A stretch of DNA of 64,000 bases from the NCBI RefSeq assembly GCF_001278035.1, contig NZ_CP009452.1, positions 2,513,501-2,577,500 of the forward strand, given 5' to 3'. Shown here piece by piece: positions 50,939-60,378 of this stretch; within the stretch, counting starts at the first letter, position 1; every line of letters starts with the position of its first letter. Below the pieces are notes generated by a model. The model was not told where the DNA came from, searched no databases, and saw nothing but the letters and a program-made list of their open reading frames with translations. The stretch is from Sphingopyxis sp. 113P3 (lineage in GTDB: Bacteria > Pseudomonadota > Alphaproteobacteria > Sphingomonadales > Sphingomonadaceae). Position numbers and translations under genes: made by a program.

Positions 50939-52465
50939 TTAATAGGTCCGCCCGATCAGCACGCGCTCGACTGCGGGCTCACCGGTGAAGAAGCAGGCGC
51001 CATCAGCGGGCGCAGCGTCGAGCGGGGTGTTACGCATCGTCAGTTTTAACGCTTTGAGCTGCTCAACGATCCCGTCGAGCACCGCACCGGTCGGGCGCGC
51101 CCATTGCACCTCGACCCAGCCGACGAATTTGTCATCGCCGCTGAAATGCGCGGCAAGGTCGGTCACGTCGCGCCGGATATTCGCGTGCAGACGCTCCTTC
51201 GCCTCGGCATAGAGGCTCCGCTGAATATCCTCGATCATCGCAACCGCATCGGCCACGAACGCGTCCTTTGCGACGAAGGCCGTATTGAGCTTGCCGTCAT
51301 CCTTGTAGAGACGGTCGCGCCGGACCACGGCGACATTGCCGCCCGCGACGTCGCGCGGACCGACCTCGACGATGATCGGCGCACCCTTCTTGACCCAGCC
51401 CCAACGCTTCGTCTGCGCCTTGTTCGCGCCGGTGTCGAGCAGCACGCGCACGGGCTCACGGAAGGCATCAAGCGCCTTCAGCTTCGTTTCGAGGTCGCGG
51501 CAATAATCCAGGATTGCGCCGTCCTCATCATTGTCGCGCAGCATCGGGACGATGACGATCTGGTGCGGTGCGATGCGCGGCGGGCAGCGCAGCCCGTCGT
51601 CGTCGCCATGCGTCATGATGACGCCGCCGATCATCCGGGTCGAGGTGCCCCAGCTCGTCGTGTGGCAGAGGCTATGGCCGCCATCCTTGTCCTGATAGCG
51701 GATCCCTGCGGCCTCGGCGAAGCCGGTGCCGAGATAGTGCGAGGTGCCGGCCTGCAGCGCCTTGCCGTCCTGCATCATCGCTTCGATCGAATAGGTCGCA
51801 ACGGCGCCTGGGAACCGCTCATTCTCGGGCTTCTCGCCCGCGATCACCGGCATGGCGAGGATATCCTCGGCAAAAGCACGGTACATTTCGAGCGCACGCA
51901 GCGTTTCTGCCATTGCGTCGTCCTTGTCGGCGTGCGCCGTATGGCCTTCCTGCCACAGAAATTCGCTGGTGCGCAGGAACATGCGCGTGCGCATTTCCCA
52001 GCGCACGACATTGGCCCATTGGTTGACCTTCAGCGGCAGGTCGCGCCAGCTCTGCACCCAGCGGCTCATCGCCGAGCCGATCACCGTTTCCGACGTGGGG
52101 CGGACGATCAGCGGTTCTTCCAGTTTCGCCTCGGGATCGGGAACGAGCTTGCCCTTGCCGTCCGCGATCAGACGGTGATGGGTGACGACCGCCATTTCCT
52201 TTGCAAAACCATCGACATGATCGGCTTCCTTCTCGAAGAAGCTCAAGGGGATGAAGAGCGGGAAGTAGGCGTTTTGAACCCCCGCATCCTTGATCGCGGC
52301 GTCCATGACCTTCTGGATACGCTCCCAGATCCCGTAGCCCCACGGCTTGATAACCATGCAGCCGCGCACGCCCGATTCCTCGGCGAGGTCGGCCTCGGCA
52401 ATGACATCCTGATACCAGGCCGCGAAGTCGGCCTGACGGTTTACGCTGAGCGCATGCTTGATCAT
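50939..52465 (-). CDS. proS: Prolyl-tRNA synthetase, eukaryote/archaeal-like (type 3)
   Basis: ProS charges tRNA-Pro. The 508-residue protein has class II motifs in FPLFIPLSFF, RPTSETVIG and VRWEMRTRMFLRTSEFLWQEGHTAH, and GGHSLCHTTSWGTSTRMIGGVIMTHGDD before the anticodon-binding domain, with a C-terminal zinc-binding-like tail (DGACFFTGEPAVERVLIGRTY). This layout, without the inserted editing domain, is the archaeal/eukaryotic type. The ATG at 52465 (MIKHALSVNRQ) gives family length. phaR ends 40 bases upstream. Confidence 0.95.
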   Translation of the reverse strand: MIKHALSVNRQADFAAWYQDVIAEADLAEESGVRGCMVIKPWGYGIWERIQKVMDAAIKDAGVQNAYFPLFIPLSFFEKEADHVDGFAKEMAVVTHHRLIADGKGKLVPDPEAKLEEPLIVRPTSETVIGSAMSRWVQSWRDLPLKVNQWANVVRWEMRTRMFLRTSEFLWQEGHTAHADKDDAMAETLRALEMYRAFAEDILAMPVIAGEKPENERFPGAVATYSIEAMMQDGKALQAGTSHYLGTGFAEAAGIRYQDKDGGHSLCHTTSWGTSTRMIGGVIMTHGDDDGLRCPPRIAPHQIVIVPMLRDNDEDGAILDYCRDLETKLKALDAFREPVRVLLDTGANKAQTKRWGWVKKGAPIIVEVGPRDVAGGNVAVVRRDRLYKDDGKLNTAFVAKDAFVADAVAMIEDIQRSLYAEAKERLHANIRRDVTDLAAHFSGDDKFVGWVEVQWARPTGAVLDGIVEQLKALKLTMRNTPLDAAPADGACFFTGEPAVERVLIGRTY

Positions 52466-52505
52466 CTGTCCTGTTTCTGTGCTGGGGGGCGGGAGGAGCC
52501 CCGGA

Positions 52506-53045
52506 TTATTTCTTTCTGGCGAGTTCGGCCCGAAGCTCGGCGATTTCGGCCTTGAGCGCCGCAATTTCGGCATCCTTTGTCTTGCCACCCACCGCGCCTG
52601 GCATGAAGGCGCTGGTGGCCTGCTGGAACATTTCCAGATTGCGGCGGGTCAGTTCGGCGAGCGGGTTCGCCCCCAGCGCCCCCTCCAGCGCCGCGCGAAC
52701 ATCCTGTTGGTTCTTGCGAAAGGTCGCCATTGACGCTTCGAGATATTGCGGAACCATCGACTGCATCTTGTCGCCGTACATGCCGATGAGCTGCCGCAGA
52801 AAATTCACAGGAAGCAGGGTTTCGCCCCGCGTCTCGGTATCCATGATGATCTGCGTCAGGACATTATGCGTTATGTCTTCACCGCTTTTCGCGTCCACAA
52901 CGCGGAAATCGCGGCCGTCGCGGACCATCGCGCCCAGATCGTCGAGCGTGATGTAACAACTGCGTTCGGTGTCGTAGAGCCGCCGGTTGGCGTATTTCTT
53001 GATGGTGACGACATCGCCGTCTGCTGCCGTCTTTGCCTTCGCCAT
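52506..53045 (-). CDS. phaR: Polyhydroxyalkanoate synthesis repressor
   Basis: PhaR senses polyhydroxyalkanoate granules and represses phasin genes. The 179-residue protein starts with the invariant IKKYANRRLYDTERSCYITLDDL DNA-binding block (residues 15-38), followed by VVDAKSGEDIT and VNFLRQLIGMYGDKMQSMVPQYLEASM, the PHB-accumulation domain. The C-terminus is a coiled coil (KDAEIAALKAEIAELRAELAR). It implies the organism makes polyhydroxyalkanoate; no synthase is in the window. It is the first gene of the phaR-proS-rnr series. Confidence 0.93.
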   Translation of the reverse strand: MAKAKTAADGDVVTIKKYANRRLYDTERSCYITLDDLGAMVRDGRDFRVVDAKSGEDITHNVLTQIIMDTETRGETLLPVNFLRQLIGMYGDKMQSMVPQYLEASMATFRKNQQDVRAALEGALGANPLAELTRRNLEMFQQATSAFMPGAVGGKTKDAEIAALKAEIAELRAELARKK

Positions 53046-53208
53046 GCTCGCCCGCGCTCCTTGATTGCCTGGTGCCGCATTAGCATCAATTTATGATGCG
53101 TCGCAACATGGGCCGCGCCACCGTCCCGCTATGGTTCACGGCTTGTTGACCATTTCGCGATAGATGTCGCCCGCCGCCGACCCGTCCCCCTGCGGCACGG
53201 AGTTTCAC

Positions 53209-56200
53209 ATGACCAAGACGCGCCTTCTTCTGAGCGCTGCTCTCTTCGCGCAGACCGCCGGCGCCGCGCACGCGCGGGAAGCCCCGCTCTGCCCCGCCGA
53301 TAACCCCGACTGCGCTGATGCAATCATCGTCACCGGGTCGCGCATTGCACGTCCGCGCTTCGAGACCGTCGAACCGGCGCTCGTCGTTTCCTCGGACGCT
53401 ATCGAGATGCGCGGCTTCGACTCGATCGGCCAGGCGCTGAAGGAGCAACCCGCGTTTGGCACCCCCGGCGCGACGCCGATCGGCGAGCAGTCGCCGCTGG
53501 CGCAGGGACAGAGCTTCGTCAATTTCCTCGGCCTCGGCTCGCAGCGCACGCTCACGCTCGTCGACGGGCGGCGTTTCGTGTCGTCGAACACGGCCTCGAT
53601 CTTCGGCCCGACCGGCGCCGGGAACCAGGTCGACCTCAACCTCATCCCGACCAAGCTGGTGGACCGCGTCGAGACGATCGCAGTGGGCGGGGCCCCCATA
53701 TACGGCGCCGACGCCATCGCCGGAACGGTAAACATCCTATTGCGGCGCGACTTCGCGGGCTTCGAACTCGACGGTCAAGCCGGGATTTCAAGCCGCGGCG
53801 ACGGAGCAAGCCAGCGCGTCCGCGCGCTCGCAGGGCATAATTTCGGGGGCGGCCGCGGCAATATCACCATCGCGGGCGAGTATAGCCGCGCCGAAGGGCT
53901 GACCGGCGCTGACCGCGCCTTTTTTGCGCAGGGCGGCTTCTTCGGCAACGCGAGCGATCCTGCCTCGCCCTTCCTGCAGGAGCTCTACCGCGACCGCCGC
54001 CTGCCCGCAGTCTCCGAATCCGGCATTCCCCTCGTCGGCGACGGCATCCCGCTGAGCGTCGAGCAGCAGATTGCGACCTTCGGGTTTCCGGGCTTCCACT
54101 TCGGGATCAGCGACGCGAGCGGCAGCCAGCTCCGATTCGACGAGAATGGGGGGCTCACCGCGATCGACTTCGGCCGTTACGCCGCGGCGCCGGGGACGTT
54201 CGGGGTGGATTTCGAGGGCGGCAACGGCTTCAGCGCGGCGCCGTCGACCAACCTCCTTGCCTCGACGCGGCGCTACAGCGGCGTCGCGCTCGCCCGCTAT
54301 GACCTGTCCGACAATGTGCGGCTGTTCGGCGAAGCCTGGTATGCGAACAGCAAGGGGCGCAACCTGCGCACTCAGCCGGTGTTCAACACCGGCCTCGCCG
54401 GGCCGGGAGGGTCGCCCGACGGCAATATCATCGTGAGCATCGACAACCCCTATCTGTCCCCCGAAGCGCGCGCCGCGATCCTCGCCGCGATCAACATGAA
54501 TCCGCTCTCGGACCAGAATCTCGGAGGGTTTCCGCAAGACTATTTCTACCTCTCCCGCGCCAACAGCGATCTTACCACCGGCGAGTCGACTGGCGAGGTC
54601 GAGCTGATGCGCTTCGTCGCGGGTCTCTCGGGCGCGCTCGATTTCGCGGCGGGGCGTTGGGATTGGGAAGTCGCGGGCAATATCGGCCGATCCAAATCTA
54701 CGAGCCGTTCGCGCGAACTGGTACAGCAAAATTTCCTCAATGCGGTCGATGCGGTGCGCGATGGCAACGGGGATATCGTCTGCCGCCCTGGCGCCGTGAA
54801 CGCACCGGTCGCGACGGTGAGCAGTATCTGCGCGCCGCTGAACCTCTTTGGCACCGGCAGAAGCTCACAGGCCGCGCTCGATTATATCACCGCGATTGCA
54901 ACGCCCGTGTCGCTCAACAAGCAGAAGCAGTTCACCGCTTCGCTGACCGGCCCGCTCTTCGCGCTTCCCGGCGGCGATTTCGCGGTCGCCTTCGGCTACG
55001 AGCATCGCGCTGAATCGCAGGATTTCGATCCCGGCGCCTTTTTTTACGGCGCGGACGACCCCGATCCGCTGACCGACAGCAACGGCGACGGCGATCCAGC
55101 GAACGACCGCATCGGCTATGGCCGCGCCACGCCGGTTCTGCCGGTCTATGGCAAGTTCAATACCGACGAGTTTTCGGCGGAGTTCCTGGCGCCCATAATC
55201 TCGCCGGCAAGCGGCGCGCCGATCAACCTGATCGAGGTCAAGGGCGCCGCGCGCTACGTCGATCACAGCCTCGCAGGCGGGGACTGGACGTGGACCCTCG
55301 GCGGGCGGCTCGGGATCGTCCCCGATCTGGTCTTCCGCGGCAATTTCACCCGGGCGATCCGCGCGCCCGCGGTTACCGAGCTGTTCAATCCGTCGAGCAG
55401 CTACTTCGGCTTCGCGGCCGACCCGTGCGACGCGGCGAACCGCGGCAACGGCCCCGATCCTGCGACGCGCCAAGCGAACTGCGCCGCCGACGGCCTGCCC
55501 GCCAACTTCCAGTCGCTGTCGAACAGCCGTACCTTTGCGCAGGCGATCGCGGGCAACCCTGCCCTCGCCAATGAAAAGGCGAACAGCTGGACACTGGGCG
55601 TCGTCCTTGAGCCGCGCTTCGCACCGCAGCTGCGGGCGAGTGTCGACTATGTCGACATCCACCTCAAGGACGCGATCAGCAATGGCGGCGCCAGCAGCAT
55701 CGTCGCGAACTGTTATGACTCATCCGACTTTGCGAACGCCGCCGATTGCGCGCGCTTCACCCGCGGTTCCGACGGGCAGCTCAGCTTTGTCGAGGTGCAA
55801 TATCTGAACCTCGCCGAGCAACGTTACAAAGGCTATCTGGCCACGCTCGACTATCGCGTTCCGCTCGGCAGCGGAGCTCGCTCGGTCGGGTTCAGCGTCG
55901 CCTATCAACATATCGACGAACTCAGCACCCGCGCCGATGCCGCGTCGCAGCGGGTACAGCTCGACGGAATGATCGGCTATGCCAGGGACCAGGCGCTGGC
56001 GACGTTCGATTACAGCGCCGCCGATCTGGGTCTGTTCGCGCAGGTCAATTATATCGGCAAGGCGCGGATCAATCCGCAGGCGGCGCCGAATTTCTACCCC
56101 GGCGGGCTCGACCGCGTATCGGCGATCGCCTTCGTCAACCTCGGCGCCAGCGTGCGCGCCGATGACCGCTTTACCCTGCGCGTCGCGGTCGACAATGTCT

Positions 56201-56307
56201 TCGACCGCCAGCCGCCCTATCCCTATCCGGCGACGGGCGGCGGCACGACCTATTTCAGCGGCGTGCTCGGTCGCTATGTGCGGTTCGGGGCGAGCGCGAG
56301 CTTTTAG
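53209..56307 (+). CDS. TonB-dependent outer-membrane receptor
   Basis: A 1032-residue receptor. The signal peptide ends near AHA-R (residue 23). The TonB-box-like IIVTGSRI, the plug domain (ALVVSSDAIEMRGFDSIGQAL, LVDGRRFVSSNT, IYGADAIAGTVNILLR) and a 22-strand barrel ending YVRFGASASF are the standard parts. It takes up a large or scarce substrate such as a siderophore or plant glycan; ligand not readable. CGGAG precedes the ATG at 53209 at the right distance. No TonB, ECF or SusD partner is adjacent. It overlaps alr by four bases tail-to-tail. Confidence 0.93.
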   Translation: MTKTRLLLSAALFAQTAGAAHAREAPLCPADNPDCADAIIVTGSRIARPRFETVEPALVVSSDAIEMRGFDSIGQALKEQPAFGTPGATPIGEQSPLAQGQSFVNFLGLGSQRTLTLVDGRRFVSSNTASIFGPTGAGNQVDLNLIPTKLVDRVETIAVGGAPIYGADAIAGTVNILLRRDFAGFELDGQAGISSRGDGASQRVRALAGHNFGGGRGNITIAGEYSRAEGLTGADRAFFAQGGFFGNASDPASPFLQELYRDRRLPAVSESGIPLVGDGIPLSVEQQIATFGFPGFHFGISDASGSQLRFDENGGLTAIDFGRYAAAPGTFGVDFEGGNGFSAAPSTNLLASTRRYSGVALARYDLSDNVRLFGEAWYANSKGRNLRTQPVFNTGLAGPGGSPDGNIIVSIDNPYLSPEARAAILAAINMNPLSDQNLGGFPQDYFYLSRANSDLTTGESTGEVELMRFVAGLSGALDFAAGRWDWEVAGNIGRSKSTSRSRELVQQNFLNAVDAVRDGNGDIVCRPGAVNAPVATVSSICAPLNLFGTGRSSQAALDYITAIATPVSLNKQKQFTASLTGPLFALPGGDFAVAFGYEHRAESQDFDPGAFFYGADDPDPLTDSNGDGDPANDRIGYGRATPVLPVYGKFNTDEFSAEFLAPIISPASGAPINLIEVKGAARYVDHSLAGGDWTWTLGGRLGIVPDLVFRGNFTRAIRAPAVTELFNPSSSYFGFAADPCDAANRGNGPDPATRQANCAADGLPANFQSLSNSRTFAQAIAGNPALANEKANSWTLGVVLEPRFAPQLRASVDYVDIHLKDAISNGGASSIVANCYDSSDFANAADCARFTRGSDGQLSFVEVQYLNLAEQRYKGYLATLDYRVPLGSGARSVGFSVAYQHIDELSTRADAASQRVQLDGMIGYARDQALATFDYSAADLGLFAQVNYIGKARINPQAAPNFYPGGLDRVSAIAFVNLGASVRADDRFTLRVAVDNVFDRQPPYPYPATGGGTTYFSGVLGRYVRFGASASF

Positions 56308-57347
56308 GTCCAGTAGCGTTCGAAGCGCGAGCCGAGGCCTGTCAGCAGTTCATATTGCGACAAGCCGCTGCGCGCCGCGGTCGTGGGCAGGTCATAGTCG
56401 AGCGTCAGCCAGTCGCCCTCGGCAAGCCCCGGGGCGCCGCTTGCATCAAAGGCGATGAGGTCCATCGACACGCGGCCGATCAGCGGCAGGGCATGGCCTT
56501 GCCATCTCGCCCCGCCCGCCCCGGCATGGCAGCGCAGGTAACCGTCGGCATAGCCCATGTTCGCGACCGCAACCGGGCAATCTCGGGGCGCCGTCCACGT
56601 CGCGCCATAACCCACCGTTTCACCCGCAGGCACGACCCGCATCTGGAGCACCCGCGCCTCGGGAGAGGCAACCTGGCGTATATGTCCTTCGGCCTCGGCG
56701 CGCGGTACCCCGCCATAGAGCGCCAATCCGGGGCGCGTCAGGTCAAAACCATAGTCGGAGCCGAGGCAAATGCCCGCACTGTTTGCCAGGCTATACCGGC
56801 GCGCAGGGATCGCATCGCGGATCGCTGCAAAGGCTTCAAGCTGGCGCTCGGTTTGCGGACTATCCTCGTCGGCCGACGCGAGATGACTGAGCAGGGTTTC
56901 GACCATGATTCCATTGAGCGCGCCGCCGCGCGCCTCCTCGACACGCACGCCGAGCCGGTTCATTCCGGTGTCGATCATCACGTCGCACGCTCGCCCCTCT
57001 CCGGCCGCGCGCCAGCGAGCGACCTGTTCGACGCTGATCAATACAGGGCGGACCGGCAAGGTCCGCGCCGCGATCATGTCTGCATCGCCCACGCCGTGAA
57101 GTACCGAGAGGGACACGCCGGCGGGCAACGGCATGAGCGCCGCCGCCTCCACCCAGTTGGCGACAAAGAAGAAGCGGCAGCCTGCGTCGGCCAGATGGCT
57201 CATCACCTCGCGCGCACCGAGCCCGTAACCATCGGCCTTGATCGCGGCGCCCGCTTCTGCGCCGCCCGCCTTCGCCAGCCAGCGCCAATTGTGAAGAAGC
57301 GCTGCAGAATCGAGACGAAGCCGGAGGGGGGATGCGATGTCGATCAT
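56304..57347 (-). CDS. alr: Alanine racemase
   Basis: Alr converts L- to D-alanine for the cell wall. The 347-residue protein carries the PLP lysine Lys37 in AAIKADGYGLGA, SLANSAGICLGSDYGFDLTRPGLALYG, the catalytic tyrosine in ETVGYGATW, and the C-terminal LIGRVSMDLIAFD. It lacks only a few N-terminal residues relative to longer homologues and is otherwise complete. AGGGGA precedes the ATG. The MHS transporter gene lies 46 bases upstream of this start on the same strand. Confidence 0.94.
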   Translation of the reverse strand: MIDIASPLRLRLDSAALLHNWRWLAKAGGAEAGAAIKADGYGLGAREVMSHLADAGCRFFFVANWVEAAALMPLPAGVSLSVLHGVGDADMIAARTLPVRPVLISVEQVARWRAAGEGRACDVMIDTGMNRLGVRVEEARGGALNGIMVETLLSHLASADEDSPQTERQLEAFAAIRDAIPARRYSLANSAGICLGSDYGFDLTRPGLALYGGVPRAEAEGHIRQVASPEARVLQMRVVPAGETVGYGATWTAPRDCPVAVANMGYADGYLRCHAGAGGARWQGHALPLIGRVSMDLIAFDASGAPGLAEGDWLTLDYDLPTTAARSGLSQYELLTGLGSRFERYWT

Positions 57348-57393
57348 TTCCCCTGCCCTAGCTGCGAACGCGAGCAAGGCCAATGCCCGTGCA

Positions 57394-59001
57394 TCAGGCG
57401 GGAGGTGCCTTGCCCCACTGCCCCTCGACCGGTTCCTTGAGCATGAAGACGGTGACGAGGAAAGCGGCGAGCACCACCCCCCATGTATACCAGAGGCCCG
57501 CATATGCATTGCCCGTCTTCGCAACGATGAAGCTCGCGATGAGCGGAAGAAAACCGCCAAAATAGCCGGTGCCGAGATGATAAGGGATCGACAGGGACGA
57601 ATAGCGGACATGCGGCGGGAACATTTCCGCCAGCAGCGCAGCGACGGGGCCATAAGTGAACCCCGAAAGCGCGCTCAGCCCCAGCAGCGCAAGAAGGATG
57701 ACGATGACACCCAGCGGGCCAGGAATCTGCTTTTCGAAACTGTAGCCCATCGCCTCGAGGGCGGGCTGGAGAAGCGCGGGATCCTCGCTCGCGACAGCGC
57801 GGCCACCGATGTGAATCTGGACGCTATCAAAGCTGCGATCGCTCGCCGCCACCTTGTACGGCACGCCCAGCCTGGTGAGCTCGCCAAGGGTCTTGCCGCA
57901 GGCAGTGGGCTGCTCCTTGGCGAAGGGGTCGAAGCTGCATTGCGACCCAGTGACGACAACGGGTGCGCGCGCGGCCGCGGCCTCGAGGGCGGGATTGGCC
58001 ACGCTGCCCATCCACCAGAAAAGCGGAAAGAGCAAAGCGAGCGTGGCGGCATAGCCCCAGACGATCGGCTTCTTGCGCCCGATCCGATCCGATAGGCGTC
58101 CCGCAATCACGAAGAAAGCCATGCCGAGCGCCGCCGCCACGCCCACGATGATTTCGGCGGCGGTGTCGTCCACCTTCATCGGCCCCTTGAGGAAGGAAAG
58201 CCCGGAGAACATCGCGGTGTACCATATCACCGTCAGCCCTGCCGCAATCCCGATCATCGCGACGAAGATGCGGCGGCCATTGCCTGGATAGGTGAAGCTT
58301 TCCTTGAGCGGATTGCGCGCAATCTCACCTTCGGCCTTCATCGCCTGGAAGACCGGACTTTCGGACAGCTTCAATCGCATCCACAGCGAAATCGCGAGGA
58401 GCAGGAGCGACAGGAGGAAGGGGACGCGCCATCCCCAGGCGTTCCAAAGATCCTCGGACATCACCGCCTTGCAGGACAGGACAACGATGAGGCTGAGGAC
58501 GAAACCGCCGACGACACTCGCCTGGATGAAGCTCGTGTAATAGCCGCGCTTTTCCGGCGGCGAATGCTCCGCGACATAAATGGCTGCACCGCCATATTCG
58601 CCGCCGAGCGCGAGCCCCTGCAGGATGCGAAGCCCGATAACGATGATTGGCGCCGCGATGCCGATCGTCGCCGCAGGCGGAATCATTCCGACGCCCGCGG
58701 TCGCAATTCCCATCAGCGTGACCGTGACAAGAAAGGTGTATTTGCGCCCCAGGCGGTCGCCGAGAAAGCCGAAAAGGACCGCTCCAAGCGGCCGGAAGCC
58801 GAAGCCGACCGCGAACCCGGCCCAGACGAGCAAAACTTCCAGCGTGGTATTGTCGCTAGGAAAAAACGCCTTGCCTATGATCGCCGCAAGCGTGCCGTAG
58901 ATGAAAAAATCATACCATTCGAAGATGGTACCCGCCGACGAAGCGGCGATGACCATGCGGATATCCTTCGCGGTCGGCTGATAGGTCGCAGCGTTGCTCA
59001 T
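57394..59001 (-). CDS. MFS transporter, metabolite:H+ symporter (MHS) family
   Basis: A 535-residue transporter of the MHS (ProP/ShiA-like) group. The opening AASSAGTIFEWYDFFIYGTLA, GDRLGRKYTF and LGGEYGGAAIYVAEHSPPEKRG are diagnostic; about twelve helices are present. A long loop of about 95 residues (about 57715-58005) lies between helices 8-9 and 9-10 and contains two cysteines (QCSFDPF, TACGK), probably periplasmic. Substrate could be a carboxylate, proline or betaine. It is upstream of alr on the same strand. Confidence 0.9.
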   Translation of the reverse strand: MSNAATYQPTAKDIRMVIAASSAGTIFEWYDFFIYGTLAAIIGKAFFPSDNTTLEVLLVWAGFAVGFGFRPLGAVLFGFLGDRLGRKYTFLVTVTLMGIATAGVGMIPPAATIGIAAPIIVIGLRILQGLALGGEYGGAAIYVAEHSPPEKRGYYTSFIQASVVGGFVLSLIVVLSCKAVMSEDLWNAWGWRVPFLLSLLLLAISLWMRLKLSESPVFQAMKAEGEIARNPLKESFTYPGNGRRIFVAMIGIAAGLTVIWYTAMFSGLSFLKGPMKVDDTAAEIIVGVAAALGMAFFVIAGRLSDRIGRKKPIVWGYAATLALLFPLFWWMGSVANPALEAAAARAPVVVTGSQCSFDPFAKEQPTACGKTLGELTRLGVPYKVAASDRSFDSVQIHIGGRAVASEDPALLQPALEAMGYSFEKQIPGPLGVIVILLALLGLSALSGFTYGPVAALLAEMFPPHVRYSSLSIPYHLGTGYFGGFLPLIASFIVAKTGNAYAGLWYTWGVVLAAFLVTVFMLKEPVEGQWGKAPPA

Positions 59002-59127
59002 CCGTGCCTTTCCCCCAACTCCATTCTGTTCTGAGCAAACCCAGGCCCATGGGCTGTTTTGCGGCGTTCGTCATAAACGCTCTTCACCCTTGCACAAGCG
59101 ACGACGTAAAGGCAGCATCCCCGGGCC

Positions 59128-59907
59128 ATGACCCGCTTCATCGATCTCTCGATCCCGATCACCAACCATGTCGTGTCAGATCCGCCCGTGATGCGGCCGC
59201 AGATCAGCTACATGACCCACGAAAACACGTGGGAACAGATCGCGATGTTCTTTCCTGGACTGACCCGCGAGGACCTTCCCGATGGCGAAGGCTGGGCGGT
59301 CGAGAGCATTACTCTTTCGACGCACAACGGCACGCATATGGACGCGCCTTGGCATTTCCATTCGACCACTGACAGCGGTGCGAGCGCGGCGCCAAGCATC
59401 GATGAAGCCCCGCTCGACCTTTTCTTTCGACCGGGTGTGAAGCTCGACTTTTCCGACCGTCCGGCAGGCCATGTCGTGAGCGGCGCCGAAGTCGAGGCGG
59501 AGCTAGCGCGCATCGGACACGCGCTGAAGCCGCTCGACATCGTCCTCGTCCAGTCGGGCGCGGTCTACGGCACCGACAATTTCACCGACCAGGGCTGCGG
59601 CATGGGCGCTGAGGCCACGCTCTATCTGACCGAGCACGGTGTCAAAGTGGTCGGTACCGACGCCTGGAGCTGGGACGCCCCCTTCAGCCATACGGCAAAG
59701 CGGTGGGAGGAGACGCGCGATCCTTCGATTATCTGGGAAGGACACAAGGCCGGACGGATCCGGCCCTACTACCAGATCGAAAAGTTGACCAACCTTGCCG
59801 CCCTACCCCCCACGGGGTGGACGCTGAGCTGCTTTCCCGTGAAGATCGAGCGCGCAAGTGCCGGATGGATCCGCGCGGTGGCGCTCCTCGATTGCTCCTC
59901 CGACTGA
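59128..59907 (+). CDS. Cyclase-family hydrolase (kynurenine formamidase fold)
   Basis: A 259-residue protein of the cyclase family (Pfam cyclase). It carries the metal motif HNGTHMDAPWHF (HxGTHxDxPxHF). The rest includes SLPITNHVV-like start (FIDLSIPITNHVVSD), VLVQSGAVYG and GVKVVGTDAWSWDAP. Members hydrolyse N-formylkynurenine, isatin or related amides and lactones. No kyn neighbours are present, so the true substrate is unknown. The 3' end is convergent with the COQ10-like gene. Confidence 0.87.
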   Translation: MTRFIDLSIPITNHVVSDPPVMRPQISYMTHENTWEQIAMFFPGLTREDLPDGEGWAVESITLSTHNGTHMDAPWHFHSTTDSGASAAPSIDEAPLDLFFRPGVKLDFSDRPAGHVVSGAEVEAELARIGHALKPLDIVLVQSGAVYGTDNFTDQGCGMGAEATLYLTEHGVKVVGTDAWSWDAPFSHTAKRWEETRDPSIIWEGHKAGRIRPYYQIEKLTNLAALPPTGWTLSCFPVKIERASAGWIRAVALLDCSSD

Positions 59908-59918
59908 CCGTCCGCCCG

Positions 59919-59936
59919 CGCAGCCTCTAGGCTGCG
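59919..59936. terminator. Short stem-loop between convergent genes
   Basis: CGCAGCC and GGCTGCG pair perfectly around a TCTA loop. It overlaps the stop of the - strand COQ10-like gene (59927) and lies just past the + strand gene stop (59907). No T-tract. Confidence 0.4.
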
Positions 59937-60367
59937 ACCCCATAGAGTGCGGCCGCGCGTTCCTCGAACGCTGCGATCATTCGGCGGAGCGCCTTGTCGA
60001 ACATCTGCCCCGCAAGCGTCTCGAACAACCGGTTGCGAAACGAGAAGTCGACCATGAAATCGACCCGGCATCCGCCGCCTTCGAGCGGGGTGAAATGCCA
60101 CTCATTGTCGAGGTGGCGCATCGGCCCATCGATATAATGGACCGCCACGTGGCTCGGGCGGCGCTTTTCGACCCGACACGAAAAGCTTTCGCGCAGTCCC
60201 TTGAATCCGACGATCATGTCGGCCACCGCCTCGCTCTCATCCTCACTGCGGACCCGCAGGGCAACGACCCACGGCAGAAATTCGGGATAGCGCGCGATAT
60301 CGGTTACGAGCGCGAACATCTGCTCGGCGCTGTAGGGCAGCTCGCGGGTCTCGTGGTGCCGGGGCAC
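59927..60367 (-). CDS. COQ10/RatA-like START-domain protein
   Basis: A 146-residue polyketide-cyclase/START-fold protein. The blocks YSAEQMFALVTDIARYPEFLPWVVA, GFKGLRESFSCRV, MRHLDNEWHF and VDFSFRNRLFETLAGQMFDKALRRM match the COQ10/RatA family. Alphaproteobacterial members are thought to bind ubiquinone and help respiration; RatA-like toxin activity is known only in some gamma-proteobacteria. The start is GTG at 60367, 11 bases after the lipA stop. No antitoxin gene (RatB) is adjacent, so a toxin role is unlikely. Confidence 0.88.
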   Translation of the reverse strand: MPRHHETRELPYSAEQMFALVTDIARYPEFLPWVVALRVRSEDESEAVADMIVGFKGLRESFSCRVEKRRPSHVAVHYIDGPMRHLDNEWHFTPLEGGGCRVDFMVDFSFRNRLFETLAGQMFDKALRRMIAAFEERAAALYGVAA

Positions 60368-60378
60368 GGCGTCTTGGG

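Noticed and set aside
59927..60367. RatA toxin of a RatAB toxin-antitoxin pair.
   Set aside because: No RatB-like gene is adjacent; linkage to lipA and similarity to COQ10 favour a quinone-binding role.
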